A stretch of DNA of 64,000 nt from Artocarpus heterophyllus (GCA_025403435.1 CM046330.1:18622239-18686238); one strand, 5' to 3'. Positions 11,379 through 24,660 are shown, counted from the first letter of the stretch. The notes: generated by a model not told the origin, from the sequence alone. Numbers and translations are program-made.

Positions 11379-12449
11379 TGTTGGGTACGGTAGATCTATA
11401 AGGAACACATGTAGTACAGGTGTTGGTGTTAGATTCATTGGTGTTGACGATGACATGGCTAAAATGATGGATAAATTTGTACGACAAGACCTCTAATGAG
11501 TGGTGGGTTTGGTTAAGCCCAGATTGGACTGAAGAAGAAGGCTTTTAGGACCCACTTCATTACTAAACAACCGAAATAACACCTGCAACAAAAACCAAGA
11601 AAACACAAAAAATATAGCAATGGAAGAACTATCGTAAGCGGTGACAATGGGAGGACTAGTCAAAGGTTGATGGAGTAATGGCTTTGGAGGGTAGAGGCGA
11701 GTTTGCCTTCATAATCAGCTCTGGGCTTCTTTTGTTAGCCAAGGAGCTGATATGTGAAATTCTAAAGTCCTTTGAATTTTTTGGAAAAATGCACTCTAAA
11801 GGCAAACATAGGTTGCCTTTGTCGTTAAGATTGGGCCGTCAAAGATGAAGCATGAATTCCAGAAATTCCTAAAATAGGTGATGAAATTCAACAAGAATTC
11901 TAAGTGTTTTTGGTACTGATTTTGTAAGGTTTGAAGAAGATGGGATGACTAACTAGGGAGGCACTCGAATGGAGATGATGAGTTTTTCAAAAAAATTTTG
12001 AAAAATCTTTAAAGTCCGAAGAACACAAACATGAAATAGGATGATGATTTTTGAAGCTAGGAAAATGGTGTAAGGAAATGGGTTTAAGTCCTTCTGATCT
12101 TCTTATATTCAAGGAAGTGGAAGTAGGATATTTATAGTGAAAGTGAACAACTCGCTCTAGAGCTGGTCTCTAAATGCTCCGACACGTGTGTTGGCTCCAT
12201 TTCCCTCGGGAGCAAACGGCTTCAAGTGCTTTTGGAGGTTGATTTTCAAGTTAGCCAAAAACAACATACATTTAAGGTTGCTTTGTAGCTCCTCTAAGCT
12301 TGATGCTCCTAGGTGGTTTGACTAAGTTTGACAGTCTATTTCTGGAGGGTTGATAAGTATAAATCCCCTTCTGATGTCGGTCTCCCTATTTCCTCAAGTC
12401 TAAAATTTCTAGCATGTTGTTAGAAATCTATTCAAAATTTTAGGTAACA
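11379..12449 (-). repeat. LTR copy B, 1071 bp, 5' LTR of the gag remnant
   Basis: It starts TGTTGGG and ends GGTAACA, giving TG...CA ends and near-perfect TGTTA/TAACA inverted termini. The left 560 bp match 6123-6695. On the minus strand a good TATA box (CACTATAAATATCC, about 12139-12126) lies some 310 bases from the LTR start, in a suitable place for U3/R and pointing toward the gag start at 11337. An orientation conflict remains: the plus strand just right of the LTR reads ATTGGTGACCGAGGC, which resembles a gypsy PBS, whereas I see no standard PBS on the gag side. Confidence 0.7.
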
Positions 12450-12930
12450 ATTGGTGACCGAGGCAAGCGCGGAGCCTTTAACTGTGGACTTTCAACTTAG
12501 ATGAATATTATCTTGATACAGATAGGATCCCTTTAGAAGCATGCCTCAAGAGGCATGTTGGTTGCTCTAAAGGTATATTTGGTGCTGTGTTGCTAGTTTT
12601 TTCTCGACAATCTTACTACAAAAATGGTTTCTAGACTTGGGTTTTGATTCCTTGAGCTTTGCTAAGGTAAAAAAAAAGTTGTTCAGCTATTTTAAAGGCA
12701 AGAGGGAAGGGTTTTAGGTTATTTTCCTCCATCACCTATTTATTTTAATTTAATTGATTTTGAAATCCCCCCAAGCGGGACTTAAAATCGAAACAAACCA
12801 AAACAAATGGGACGATTTGACTAGTCACAGCCTACTAAACCATGACCTATGATAGTTCCTTAAGTGTATCCATGAAGCGACCTGTTGATGTCATAGTATA
12901 AGGATGTTGGGCTTGGGCTGTTGGAAGGAC
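12450..12930 (+). other. Non-coding; possible leader with a PBS-like start
   Basis: It begins ATTGGTGACCGAGGCAAGCG, similar to PBS wording in some plant gypsy elements, but no gag ORF follows. No coding sequence is visible. It may be the leader of a second element that shares the adjacent LTR, or only flanking DNA. Confidence 0.3.
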
Positions 12931-15700
12931 CTGGTACGAAATTGGCCATCAATAGCTTTATAATCAATCAAAATATTTCATCAAATTCGTTAAGTAAACA
13001 TTTACTTTGTTAAAACATTTAAAAACATCATTTTAAAACAAAGAAAGCTTTTTCTTAATAGAGTGAAAAAACCTCTATAGTGGCATCCATAGCCCAACTA
13101 TTGCATCCATCTCTTTGCAACATAACTCATCAACCAATTTCACTCGTCTCTTGTAGTACGGCCTATAGCATGAAAGAACTTATAATGAGCTTTCGATCAG
13201 TAAGTTCAAACAAATATCTCAAAACATAAAATCATTAATCATAAAACATTTCTCTTAAACCCTTCTCTTAAGATATCTTTCATAAACGTTTTTCATAAAA
13301 TCAATCCTTATAAAAGAATGCAAGCAATTTTACAATGCATGATTCTATTTATGCTCATTTATAAACTTCTTATCATTATTATTATCTTACTTGATCTTTT
13401 GGGCCTAAGTGTTTGTACCAACATCATCGATCATGAGATCATAATTTTAAAATAACATTATGCTTCCCATGTGGGAGACTTAAAACCATAAAATAATGTG
13501 GTCATTATTTAATATAACTTGCAAATCTCACATTAAGGAGACTGGTACAACACTTAATTAACATCTTTAGTTTTTCTTCTTGTAAACTTTAGTGGACATA
13601 CAATATAATATGACTTGGATTAAAACAATAAGCGTAACATATGCTAAACATACTATAAATTATAATTTGGTCTTTAAAACTTTATGCATAATGAATACAA
13701 ACATATTTCAAACATATATATATATATATAGCATTTAAAAACCATTTTCTTCATGCCACTGGTGAGATTTGTAGCCTATCGATTTATTGCTCTAGCATTC
13801 CTACTCTATTCTTTTTTCTTTTATTAGTCGGCTTTGTGTCTTGTTCAATGACATTTGATTGACCACTAACTTTTCTTATTATAGATTTACCCAATCGATA
13901 ATGAAACTTAAATTTTAATCATTCATTATTAATCCTTTCATTTTGTTACCATTGGTTTATTTCTCCATTACTTAACTTGAACGTTCCTTAGTCAAATTCC
14001 ATGTCTTACATGTCGTTTTTGTCGCTCAATGTGATATAGAACATTTTCCTTCTTAGAGCATTTAGTTAAATCGATGTGCTCGAGCTCTATTTTAATCATA
14101 TAACAAAATGACGATTTTACCCTTAAGAGGTTTTTTGTAAGTCACAAAACTTTACTAAATATTTCGTTTTACTTTACCATTCAGACACAAATGGGTTATA
14201 GAAAAATTCCCAATGAGAGGCATTTTACTAAAACAGATGTTTCGGGATCCATTTTACTAAAAAAAATCATTTCGTCCTTGATGGGTCTTAGAAAACATTC
14301 TAAACCTGTTAAATCAAAACTTATATTTCCTTGCTACTCATAACATTGCCAAAAAAAAATCGGTTTTCTTTTCGCAAAAAATTTATTTTTACAAAACTTT
14401 ACGGTTTTGATCTTGATACAAAAATCATAATGACTTTGCCCTTAACATGTTTTTCTCAAAAAATTCCCAAATCCTTTTGGGCTTTAAAACATAAGGTTAC
14501 TTGCTATTTTAGCTAAATAGAAAACAAGTTTTTTAGTGAAAAATCTAGTTTATATTTTCACGGTTTTGGCTTGAAACACAAAATCTTGATATTTTTATCC
14601 TCGGAACCAAAAATACCCATCTTATACCAAAACATCCATTTTTTTGCAAGGATTAAAACTTACTAAATATGCTTCGTCAAATTCAAATAATTTCAAAAAG
14701 TTTTCCTCACTTAGAAATTTTTGTTCTTTAAATCTCGTAAAACTCATAACTTAAAATCCGTGCATAATTTTTACAAACTGTTTTTATTCTTTAATAGTTT
14801 TAGTGAGATCTATAACTTTTGTGTTTTAATTTTTCTCAAAATCATTCATCTTCATAGTGTTTTTGGACTAGTAGAACTAAAATCAACATTTCTCGGCTTA
14901 TACCGATTGGAATTCGAGTGAGATTTCTTCACAAAAGTTGACCATCTTGACGTTTCCAATAAATCTTGTGTTTAGCTCAGAAAATAATTTGTCCTCTAAG
15001 TGCCTCATACATTTAAATCTTTCAAAAAGGCTCTTAAACACTCTTTTGTATCATAACTTTCCCTAACTTACTTTTCTAGTTTTTAATCTCATTTAAACCC
15101 TTCTAAACATTTTATCAAGCACTTAATACTTCAAATAATTAGCCCATGATATTTTCCTTGCATGCCATTGCCAAAATCATTTTATTAAATACTTGAAGTG
15201 CTTAAACTTCATATTAATATACTTTCGCATTTTAAGCATAAAACCTTAGTTTTTAAACTATCTATTTATCGTCATCATTATCCATATAACACATAAACAA
15301 AACATACCGCAACGTTTTTCTTATATGCTATAGTCCATAACATACACCAAACACATGGTATGCATACTAAAACATAAATTTTAACTTGGTTTTCAAGAAA
15401 TATTTTTGACGCTTGAAAAATTCTCAAAACGTTTGACATCAAATCCATAACATACCATAAAAATCTAACTCCAAACTTGAATAAAAACCCTAAAATACAA
15501 TAGGAAAATGAAGGAAAGTGGCTGATTTTTACTTCCTTAGATGATTTGAAGGCTTAAAATAGTCAAGATTTTGAGAGAAAATGAGGGAAAGTGGCTGGTT
15601 TTTCTAGAGAGTAAAATGGCTTATTTTTCTTCATGGTTCATGCAAAAATGATGACAACATTTGCTTATCCTCATCATTTGGGTCCTTATTTTCAAATTTA
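12931..15700 (-). repeat. Probable decayed Tekay/Del-like LTR remnant
   Basis: No gene is visible. Several phrases occur in the same order as in the Tekay LTRs: a cluster around ATCAGTAAGTTCAAACAAAT near 13200, GGGCCTAAGTGTTTGTACCA near 13403, GGTACAACACTTAATTAAC near 13545, an (AT)n run near 13715 and GGTGAGATTTGTAGCC near 13764. A GAGGGAAAGTGGCTGG block ends it near 15600. I cannot place its ends. An AT-rich interior from 14100 to 15300 repeats short phrases such as ATTTTACTAAAA. Confidence 0.4.
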
Positions 15701-17306
15701 CTTGGTTTAGGCTATATTGCAATTAAAAAAAATTGCACCTCCACGTGATAAAATTGGGTGTCCTAGGGGAAGAAATGTAACCACTTTTTCACCAAAAAAA
15801 TGGCACTTTTGGTGGGTCCTACGTACATTTACACAGTGTAAATTTATACTATATTATATTTTCTTATACTATCAATGTAAAATTAAGGACATATTTGCTC
15901 AAACTGTATGAAATTACACTGACCCACTTTTTAGCCGTATTGGCTAATCCCAACATAGTATAATTCCTATACAGCTTAGCTTTACATATTCAAATTTTTA
16001 TACTCTATAACTTTATCAGTATAATTCTTATACTATATAATTTTGTACTACTTAATTTTTATATTGTATAATTTTTATACTTCCATACATCATTTTTCTT
16101 TTACTGTATTTCTATTTTAAAATTTGTTGCAACATATTCTATAACAATTGAGCTTTCTAGTTTATTTTTTTCTTACTCATCAATTAACACTTGTCCTTGA
16201 ATCATTTTTACTTTGCTTAAGACTATGCCATGATATTAAAACTTTAAGATTTATATTTATTCTTATCAAATTTGCCACAAAAATTGGATTTAAACAACAA
16301 TCTTTATGACGCTAAAATTGCTCTCAAAATACTTAACAAATTTTCGAACATAAATTTTTTATCACAAAATTTATACATGAATTGCTCATAATAATCTTAA
16401 TTATTATATATATAATACACTTGAACTTCTCGGGTATCACATTCATTATTTAAAATTTATGCACAATTCATAATTAATTTATTTTGATTGATTTAATTTA
16501 GAATTACATAATTCTAAATTAATTATTAAAATAAACAATTCTACTTGTTCAAATAATATTTATAAGAAAAGCAAGAGAACTAATGGAACCATAATTTAGG
16601 CTCCAATAAAATCAATATATTAATTAAATTCTTTAATTAATAAAAGGGTATTTTTATTAATTCCAAAATTACTCCACTAAAAACTTAGAATTGCCTTCAT
16701 GAAATTACATACACATAATTACTCATAAATAGAGTTGTGCATTTGATATAGCCATTGTACACAAATTGATTCTCCATAATAATCCATATAATTAGAGCTA
16801 GGTAGAAATCCGTTAACGTATCTAATCACATTTTTATCCTTGAATGAAATTGATTCTATAATCAATAACAAATTCATGAAATTAATCATAAATTTGAGCC
16901 TCATATTATTCAACTCCAAACCAATACTCAAAGCAATTATTTCTCTATTTCTTAATAAAAAAGTGTAAATTTCATCTTGTAATATTAATATTCATGGCTA
17001 CTTACTTCATTATACCTCCAAAATACAAGGAATAGGATTAGTTATCTCGAATTCATACTGAATAAATCAAGAGACATAATTCCATAAATAGAAGTTTGGA
17101 AATAATTCAGGATTAAGATCATTCTATATATGACCATTAATTAATGTGATTAGAAGTTGTTATACCTTAGCAGAAATTATTTAGCTATGTATAACATATC
17201 ATGTTCCAGTTCTACATAATCACATTATATACAGTGTTGTAAATTAAAAATTTCATACTTTAATTGAATAATTAATTATATATCACTGACTATTTAGTTA
17301 TTGATG
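15701..17306. other. AT-rich non-coding stretch
   Basis: No supported gene. Repeated ACTATATTATA/TTATACT words near 15845-16080 and a short palindrome ATTTAGAATT/AATTCTAAAT at 16497-16520 are the only structure I see. The left portion of the Tat 5' LTR would be expected here but does not match the 3' LTR, so it was probably replaced or lost. Confidence 0.5.
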
Positions 17307-17870
17307 TATGAGACAATCGAATGACCTTGTCACTCTAGAATGAGGTCGAACTTAAAAGAACCTTGTGTTCTTCACCCATTATTGCATCTATTATTCTAGG
17401 AAGAACAGACAAGAGTGGGTATGACCAGCAGTCGAGGTAATATGTCTGAATTTAAGGCCACTAGCACAGGACCTGATATATTCTCCATGCATGCAAAGGC
17501 ACCATGTCTAAAGGGAATGGACTAGCACTGAACGCAGAGATTCTCTTCCCATAAACAATATTCTAATCACTATTTTAATGATAATGTAGTGTTGTACAAA
17601 GGGGATAGAGAGGAAGAGTAGGGGACTATCTTCTCTCTCAAATTCCTACTTCATCACTTTCATTTTTCTTTCATTTCCTCAAATGTCGAAACATATCACA
17701 TGAATACTTGCATAAGGGAAATATAGTGGATGTAGCTCACTTAAGAGTGAACCACTATAAAATCTGTGTCCATTACTTTCTGGCATGCTTTGATCACATT
17801 TTTATTGCATTAATTTGTGGAAACCATGAGTGACTGGTGATGAATATTTGTTGATCATTTTCCACCATCA
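17307..17870 (+). repeat. 5' LTR (recognisable part) of the Tat-type element
   Basis: It matches 28500-29031, with shared blocks ACAGACAAGAGTGGG, CAATATTCTAATCA, TACAAAGGGGATAGAGAGGA, TCACTTTCATTTTTCTTTCA and TTGTTGATCATTTTCCACCA. It ends ...CCACCATCA at 17870, directly before a PBS-like site. The match begins near 17307; the further 5' part is not recognisable. Confidence 0.85.
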
Positions 17871-17871
17871 G

Positions 17872-17890
17872 CAATTGGAGCTAGAAGGAA
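17872..17890 (+). other. PBS-like site of the Tat element
   Basis: CAATTGGAGCTAGAAGGAAG starts two bases after the LTR end. It resembles the ATTGGCGCTAGAAGG-type wording found after the 5' LTR of plant Tat elements, with CpG-decay type changes. I do not assign the tRNA. Confidence 0.5.
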
Positions 17891-18786
17891 GGCCTTCAAT
17901 TTTTGAAGACAAACAACCATCATCATGGTGACCACCTGCACCAACCGTACCAGGGGCAACACAAACATTTCAATCATGTAGAGAGGTGATAAGTCAGTTG
18001 GAGGCAGCATTGGAGGATCAAAAACAGGCATAAAACCATCACAAACCACCTTGTTGGAACAAAAGAGGGATTAAATAAGTGGTCTACTTGAGAAGATCTC
18101 AACAGCCCTAGATGGCATTCATGGCCGAGATGGTAGCCCTCCAAGTGATGACCCGGAAGACTAAAGGAACCCGGCTGGTGGCAAGAATGGTGGCCAGTGG
18201 GGTAACCTTGAGGGAACCGAAGAAAGTCAGGGTAGTTGACAAGGAAGGACCAATTCATGGGAAGCCAAGAGCGAAGGAGGAGAGCAGATCAAGCTTGGGC
18301 CCTCGACGTAACATTAGATCGGATGTAGCCTTGGTGTGGAATATGGGCTACCTAAGGGATTAGCTTTAGAAAAGAGATTTGAGAGACCACCTACATGTGA
18401 GGAGAGCAGTCTCAATAGGAAACGTTCCTAATGCAGTCGACTAGCCAGCTATTGACCAACCACGAAGCAGCCAATTGGTCGACCCTGACTTGATAGCCTA
18501 GTAGGTGAACCAACAATTACAAGTGGCATTAGGACTTCGAATGGGCAAGACTAAGTGGCTTGTAGGAAGTGTTGAAAGCCTTGAAGACAAGCTAGATGTA
18601 CACCATTGAGAACAAATAACATAGACCAATCCCTGCACTCCAGTAATCATAGAGGCACCCCTCCCGGATAGGCTTAAACCTCCACAAATGGCACTCTATG
18701 AAGGACTCAAAGATCACAATGACCATATCCAAATATTTGAATCTTATATGGAGCTCTGCGGAGTTCCTAGGAAATCATGTGCAGAG
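17891..18786 (+). pseudogene. Tat-type gag, N-terminal part
   Basis: Leader and gag N-terminus. A low-complexity acidic/basic linker (EKISTALDGIHGRDGSPPSD near 18094) leads into PPQMALYEGLKDHNDHIQIF and ESYMELCGVP near 18680-18765, which is the start of the Retrotrans_gag fold (normally a YDG-x-DP-x-DH block). The reading then runs to MC at 18776-18781, where the 1372-bp insertion splits it. The continuation CRAF resumes at 20159. Stops and frame changes occur throughout. Confidence 0.7.
18782..18786. repeat. Target-site duplication CAGAG (left)
   Basis: CAGAG precedes the TG start of the insertion and is repeated at 20159-20163. Removing the insertion and one copy restores a continuous gag reading across this point. 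Confidence 0.9.
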
Positions 18787-20158
18787 TGATCACAAAATTG
18801 TAACTGCAACTGCTTGGTGTCAAGTTTAATATAATGATGAGCATGAGTTGTCGTATCCACATAGAGTGTTTTATTTATCTCTACTAATTACCAAACGAAA
18901 ATAACCCTATCGTTATCTAGAATTCAATATGGAAATACTTCAAATTAAAAGAACTAAAAGAAAAAATAAAAAAATGCAATTGAACTAACACAATGATTTA
19001 AAAAGAATTAACTTCAGTAATTTTGACACTCTAGAGGTTTGATTTCACTAAGATGTCACTATGATTCCAATTCCTGTCTATCCAATGATTCAGTTATTCC
19101 TAGGTTACAGACCAAGAATTCTACTTCATTCAATCCCCTCTTCTAAGTGCCGGATTAAATATCCATTCTTGAGACCCCAATTTCGATATCCCTATAATGA
19201 TTGAGAAATTAAGAATGCATTAAATATTGTGATTCTTTTTAAACAATCTCGAAGGATTTACAAGTTCTCCCGAACTCTACAAAACCTAAGTTATATTGCC
19301 CTTGATCGTATCTAATATTACCTCTCCCGAGTGTCAAACCCTAGATATAAAATCATCTAAAACATGGCTAGTGTAATAGAAGCACGAAGAACAAAACAAT
19401 ATAAATAACTGAATAACCTCACCAATTGAATAAAATGGAAAATCAAATCATAGTTTCATAAAAGATCCATCTCTCCTCAAGATTGAGAGATTTAGTTCGT
19501 AATGAAATTAAATAAACCAAAAACAAGAGTATAAGACATTATCAACATTAAAGAACCAGAGAAGGAAGTTAGTTTGGAAGCAATTGACGCAAAAGTGGAA
19601 TTCTCCGCCGTTGTGATTACGTCTCAACCTTGAATTCTTCTTCAATACCCTCCAAAGCCTCTTGCTATTGCTCTCTAAATGCCCTCCCTTTTTTGGTTTT
19701 TTCTAGGGTTTCTATACCCTTAAAAACTATTAGGGTTGCAAATTCTGCTTGAAAGGCACTAATTATTTCAAAGTTCAGGATTTGGGCCACTGCCGCGGCT
19801 TCAAGCTTCATTGTCACAACACTCACAAGGGAAATTTTTTAGGTTCACATCCAGCACCACGATGAGCACGATGAGCACTGCAGTGCTCACAGGCTAACGG
19901 ATCTAGGAATGCTTCCAGCGCCGCAGCGACCAAGCTCCACAGCAATGGCACCCAACTCTCTATCAAACTCCATGTTTGCTTCCTTATTCTTGGCTTTCCA
20001 CTTGTGCAATTGGTCATGTCCTTTTTCTTGTTTTTACCTACAAAACATCAAAACACAAAACTAATTAAATAATGCTAGAAATGCCAACAAACTAAGTGAG
20101 AATAGCATCAAACCATTCATGAAAGCCTACAAATAACTCTAATTTCCTAGAGTTATCA
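18787..20158. mobile_element. Solo LTR, 1372 bp, inserted in Tat gag
   Basis: It starts TGATCAC and ends AGTTATCA (TG...CA), flanked by CAGAG on both sides. It has no coding sequence; internal ORFs are short and unrelated to any family I know. The phrase GAGTTGTCGTATCCACATAG near 18847 is reminiscent of LTRs of non-chromovirus gypsy elements. A single LTR with an intact 5-bp duplication is what unequal recombination between the two LTRs of a full element leaves. I find no second copy in the window, though 52980-53970 has a similar style. Confidence 0.88.
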
Positions 20159-21210
20159 CAGAGCCTTTAGTTAGACCCTCTCAAGGTCTTCAAGAAGGTG
20201 GTTTAGGTTGTTGAAATTTGGAAGCATAACTTGCTTCTAAGATTTAAAGGTAGCCTTCCTCAACCAATTCGTCAATGTAAGGTGTCTACCACCATCAAAA
20301 GAGAAACTAAGCTTCCTAACTCAGAAGCCGAGTGAACACCTAAAGAACTAGCTCACATGATTTACCAAAGAGGTAGATGCAATGGGAGGGATCTTAGAAG
20401 ATATTGCCCTTATAAGAGCGTTAAGTAGTATGTAGACTAATATGCCCTTTAAGAATGATCTCGACCACAAAGGACCTAAAATGTATAGAGAGTTCCTAGA
20501 AAGATCCAGAGGCTACATCAACTAGGAAGAGGTCAAAAGTTTAGCCTTCATGAAGACGCTGGGAGCCAGTAGTGGTAACACTCAAATACCAAGCAATGGG
20601 GAGAAGAAAAGAGGAACCTTCAAGGGCACAATGGCTTAATATTACCAGTCTATGACCCTATGCCAACCCTTTCGAATCAAGTTGTCATCGCGAACCATGC
20701 CAAGAAGTAGAGGCAAGAAGGCAACAAAGATCGGCTCTAGCAAAGGTATGACAACTAACATGGCCTCACAGCCTTGATAGATGACATCTGCCACCAATTA
20801 GTGACCAGCCCTATCTTTGGTGTCCTCCCCAAATGAGGTTGAGCCTAAACAAATGCAATCAGACCAAGTATTGCAGGTTTCACAGTAATATAGGGCATTA
20901 CATAAGCGAATATATTAGCTTGAAGGACGAGTTGGAGAGGCTGATAAGAGAAATATGGCTATAAAAGTATAGGGTTGATAAGAGCGAAAGGAACAATAGG
21001 GAAACAGTTGCATGAACAACCAAAGGAATGATGGACTACAACACGAAGGAGACCGACGACAAAACGAGGATAACACATCCGTATGGTAATTCGTACCATC
21101 TTCCAGGGGCCATAACTTAGGGGTGACTCTCAATGATTTTAGAAGAATTACACTTGAAAAGCGAGAGAGAGCTCAAAGCATAGGTGTTGGAATGTGTCGA
21201 TGAGCAGGCC
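20159..21210 (+). pseudogene. Tat-type gag, C-terminal part
   Basis: Continuation of gag after the insertion: CRAF (20159), a WFRLLKFGSI block near 20205-20230, then LNQF and SEHL and FTKEVDAMGG near 20360, DIALIRAL near 20400, and a zinc-knuckle-poor tail. The order matches the second half of the Retrotrans_gag domain. Frames shift several times. A second copy of the linker may lie near 20870-21210. Confidence 0.6.
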
Positions 21211-21259
21211 TACTAAGGCACCAAGTGATGAAGAAACAAAGATAACCTTTTTAGAGGTG

Positions 21260-24200
21260 GATGCCTATAGGGTCCATTTCCCTTAGAATGATGGTCGAGG
21301 CCATGATTGGGAACTATTCTGTGTTTCGAATCCTAGTGGACAACGGTAGCTCTATCAACATTATTTACACAGGCAACTTGAATATGTTGGGAATTTCTTT
21401 GGACTAGACAACGCCAAACTCTTGGCCATTGTATGGGTCACGAGGGATAGCATAACACCCAAAAGGACCATCACACTACTAGTTATGGTGGGAAAGAAGC
21501 CAAGAACAGTGACACTAATGTCAAACTTCTTAGTAGTAAAAAGTGGGGACTATTATAATGCAGTGATAGGGAGATGACATTGAAGGCCTTGAAGGCCATA
21601 ACCTCTATCTATCCTCAGAAAATGAAGTTTCCCTCTCCCTAGGGGGTGGGCGAGATGAAAGGAAACTAGTATGAGTCTAGGCTAACCTATTTTGATGTTA
21701 TCCACACTTATGCTAACCCCAAAGAATGGAAATAAGAATGGTACACAGAGGGTCCCCTATGGAAGACATAGATCCAAGATTGAGAGAAGAGATAACTGGT
21801 ACCAAACTCATGAAAGACCTAGTAGAGGTGGCCTTGGATGAAGGGGCCCTCCAAGATTCTGAGAATCAGGTCAGGATTGATAAAAATACGACAGACAAAC
21901 TCAAGAAATTTCTTAGCAAGAATCTCGACATCTTTGCATGGACCCATGAAGAGATAGTGGAAATAGACCTAGAAGTCACCTACCTTTGCCTAAACATCGA
22001 CCCTCTAAGAGGCAAAAGAGGTGACCTCTAAACCTAGGTGGTATGAGGCGCTCCATGAAAAGGATGATAAGTTAGAAAGAAAGAGGTTTATAAGGAAGCC
22101 ATACTACCCTAATTGGATCTCAAACCTCGTTCTTGTTCGAAGACCAAACGAAAAGTGGAGAACATGTATAGACTCCAGTGACTTGAACAAGGCTTGTCCC
22201 AAGGATAGTATTCCTCTACCATTAGTAGATTAGCTGGTCGATGCTACTGTAGGGCATGAGTTGTTAAGCTTCATGTATGCTTATTCGGGTCGTAATCAAA
22301 TTCTCATGCGTCAACAAAATCAAGAGCATACTTCCTTCATCACTGATAGGGGTTGTACGTTATCTCATCATGCCGTTCGGGTTAAAACATGTTTAGTGAA
22401 TAAAATGTTTGCCAAACAAATCAGGAAGGCAATGGAGGTATATATGGATGACATATTGGTCAAATCTGTAAAGGCGAGCTTTCATATTTCACATCTAAAC
22501 GAGATGTTCAACATCTTAAGAGAATACAAGATAAAACTCAATCATTTGAAATGCACATTCCCAAAGAGTTGCAGAATCTCACGGGATGTGTTGTAGCACT
22601 CAACCGTTTTATATTAAGAGCAAACAAGTAATGTGTACCATTCTTTGATGTCTTGAAAGGAAGAAAACCCTTCGAATGGACATAAAAATGCAAGAAGCAT
22701 TCAAACACCTAAAAGAATATCTCGAGGAGCCTTTTTTACTTCCCAAAGTTCTGCCAGGGGAAACCTTATAGATTTATTTGGTTGTCTCACCTCATGGTCT
22801 ACGCTCTACTCTGATCAAGAAGGAATGAAAGACTTAGCTACTAGTTTATTACACAAGCAAGCGATTGCTTGACGTAGAGACGAGGTATCTAGAAATGGAA
22901 AACCTCACTATCTAGCCATGATCATGTCGAAGAGGAAGTTGAAGACATATTTCCTAGAACACATGGTAGTGGTGCTAACAAACTATCCTTTAAGAAAATC
23001 GTTGCAAAAATCAAAAACTTCAGGGCAATTGTTGAAATGGTCAATAGAGCTAAGTCAATATGAGATCGAATAGAAGCCTACAGTGGCAATCAAAGGCCAA
23101 GCCCTGACCGACTTTATAGCTAAGTTCACAACTTGGCCAAGGGGCATTGGAAAATTAGAGGAAAACAAGTTGATAGGATTTATATGTCAACGGTTCCTCA
23201 AATGAGCACGGCACCGGTGCAAGGGTTATATTGGTAAGCCCTGAGAACTTTCTAGGGTCCAATCTTGAGAAATTAAGCAAATACCCATGCTAAAAATAAC
23301 AATGCAGATGCCATAGCTCATCTCACCATGTCTAAAGATTTTGAGTTATTAAGAGTCATCCCTATGGAATTTCTAGAACTTCATACCATTCAACTAAAGG
23401 AGGCCAAAGATGCAATGGTTGTAGAATAAAGGGAAAGTCGAATAACTCCTATAATCTCATATTTACTAAACAGAGAGCTACACCCTGATCCTTTAGTGGC
23501 CAAAAGGACCTGTTATAGGTAAGCATGCTACTTGCTACACGATGGGATGCTCTACCATCAAGGTAATTCCACCTCTTTTCTCTCTTACCTCACTAAAGAT
23601 GAAGAATTGAAAGTATTTGCGGAGATACACAAATGCTTATATGGAAACCATTTTAGAGGATAATCGTTAGCCCACAAAACACTAAGATAGGGATACTATG
23701 GTCAACCCTAAAAAAGGACACCTATGAGTATGCCCGAAAATGTGACAAGTGTCAAAGTCATGCCATCATGCCAAGATGTCACCCTGAAAATCTGACACCA
23801 ATCTTCAGCCTATGGCCATTTGTAAAATGTGGAATCAATATAATCAGACTATTTATCACTACATCTGGGGTGACTTAAGCTCACAATAGTTACAGTCAAC
23901 TATTACACAAAATGGGCAAAGGCAGAAGCATTCACCAGGATCATGAGACAAATTGTACAAGTTTCATCTGGTCTCATATCATAAGTCGCTTTGGTATTCC
24001 CCATTCACTCATCTCTGACAATGGCAAGCAATTCGATAACGCTAAAACAAAAGAAATTCTATGATGACCTCAGCATCCATAAGAACTTCTTGGCAATTGT
24101 TTATCCACAATCAAATGGATAGGTCAAGGCAGTTAACAAGATCATCAAGCACACATTAAAAAAAAAAAAAAAACTGGATGACCTCAAGGGGGGATGAGCG

Positions 24201-24660
24201 AAGGAGTTTCCTAAGCTATTATGGGCCTAAAGAACTAGAAGCAAAACTATGGGCAAGACTCCATTTCCCTTACCTATAGTGCTGAAACAGTCTTATTGGC
24301 AGAGATAATTATCCCAAACAGACAAGTGATAGGGTACAATGAAGAAGAAAACTCCACACTCATGGACGCAGAGCTTGACCTAATAGAAAAACAAAGGATC
24401 GACTCACAAATGCGTCTCGTCATTTATCAACAAAGGAGAACAAGATATTACAACAAGAAGGTCAAGGAGAAAAGATAAACCACAGGAGACTTAGTTTTGA
24501 GAAAGGTAACTCCTAACACAAAACCAAGAAATGTTGGAACACTAGGTCTAAATTGGGAAAGGCTTATAAGATTCAAGATGCCATAAGATGAGGAACATAC
24601 ATACTAGAATCAATGATGGGTCGACGTGTCGGGCATCCTTGGGACGTCAAGCATTTATGA
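21260..24660 (+). pseudogene. Tat/Retand-type pol (protease, RT, RNase H, second RNase H, integrase)
   Basis: Protease: FRILVDNGSSINIIY, with the D-N-G-S-S active site at 21338-21352. Linker and RT: LKKFLSKNLDIFAWTHEEI near 21900, WISNLVLVRRPNEKWRTCID then LNKACPKDSIPLP near 22110-22225, ELLSFMYAYSG near 22256, LVNKMFAKQI, and the catalytic EVYMDDILVKS near 22435-22470. First RNase H/tether: HLKEYLEEP..LLPKV near 22710. A second, archaeal-type RNase H begins DLYVNGSSNEHGTGARVIL at 23177. Integrase: EIHKCLYGNHFRG..SLAHKTLR with a later C..C near 23620-23770, YYTKWAKAEAFTRI near 23900, and VYPQSNG near 24100. Pol spans the usual length, but more than a dozen stops and several frameshifts make it dead. 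Confidence 0.88.

Noticed and set aside
19823..20017. 64-codon ORF in the solo LTR
   Set aside because: No family likeness and it lies wholly inside an LTR without coding function.
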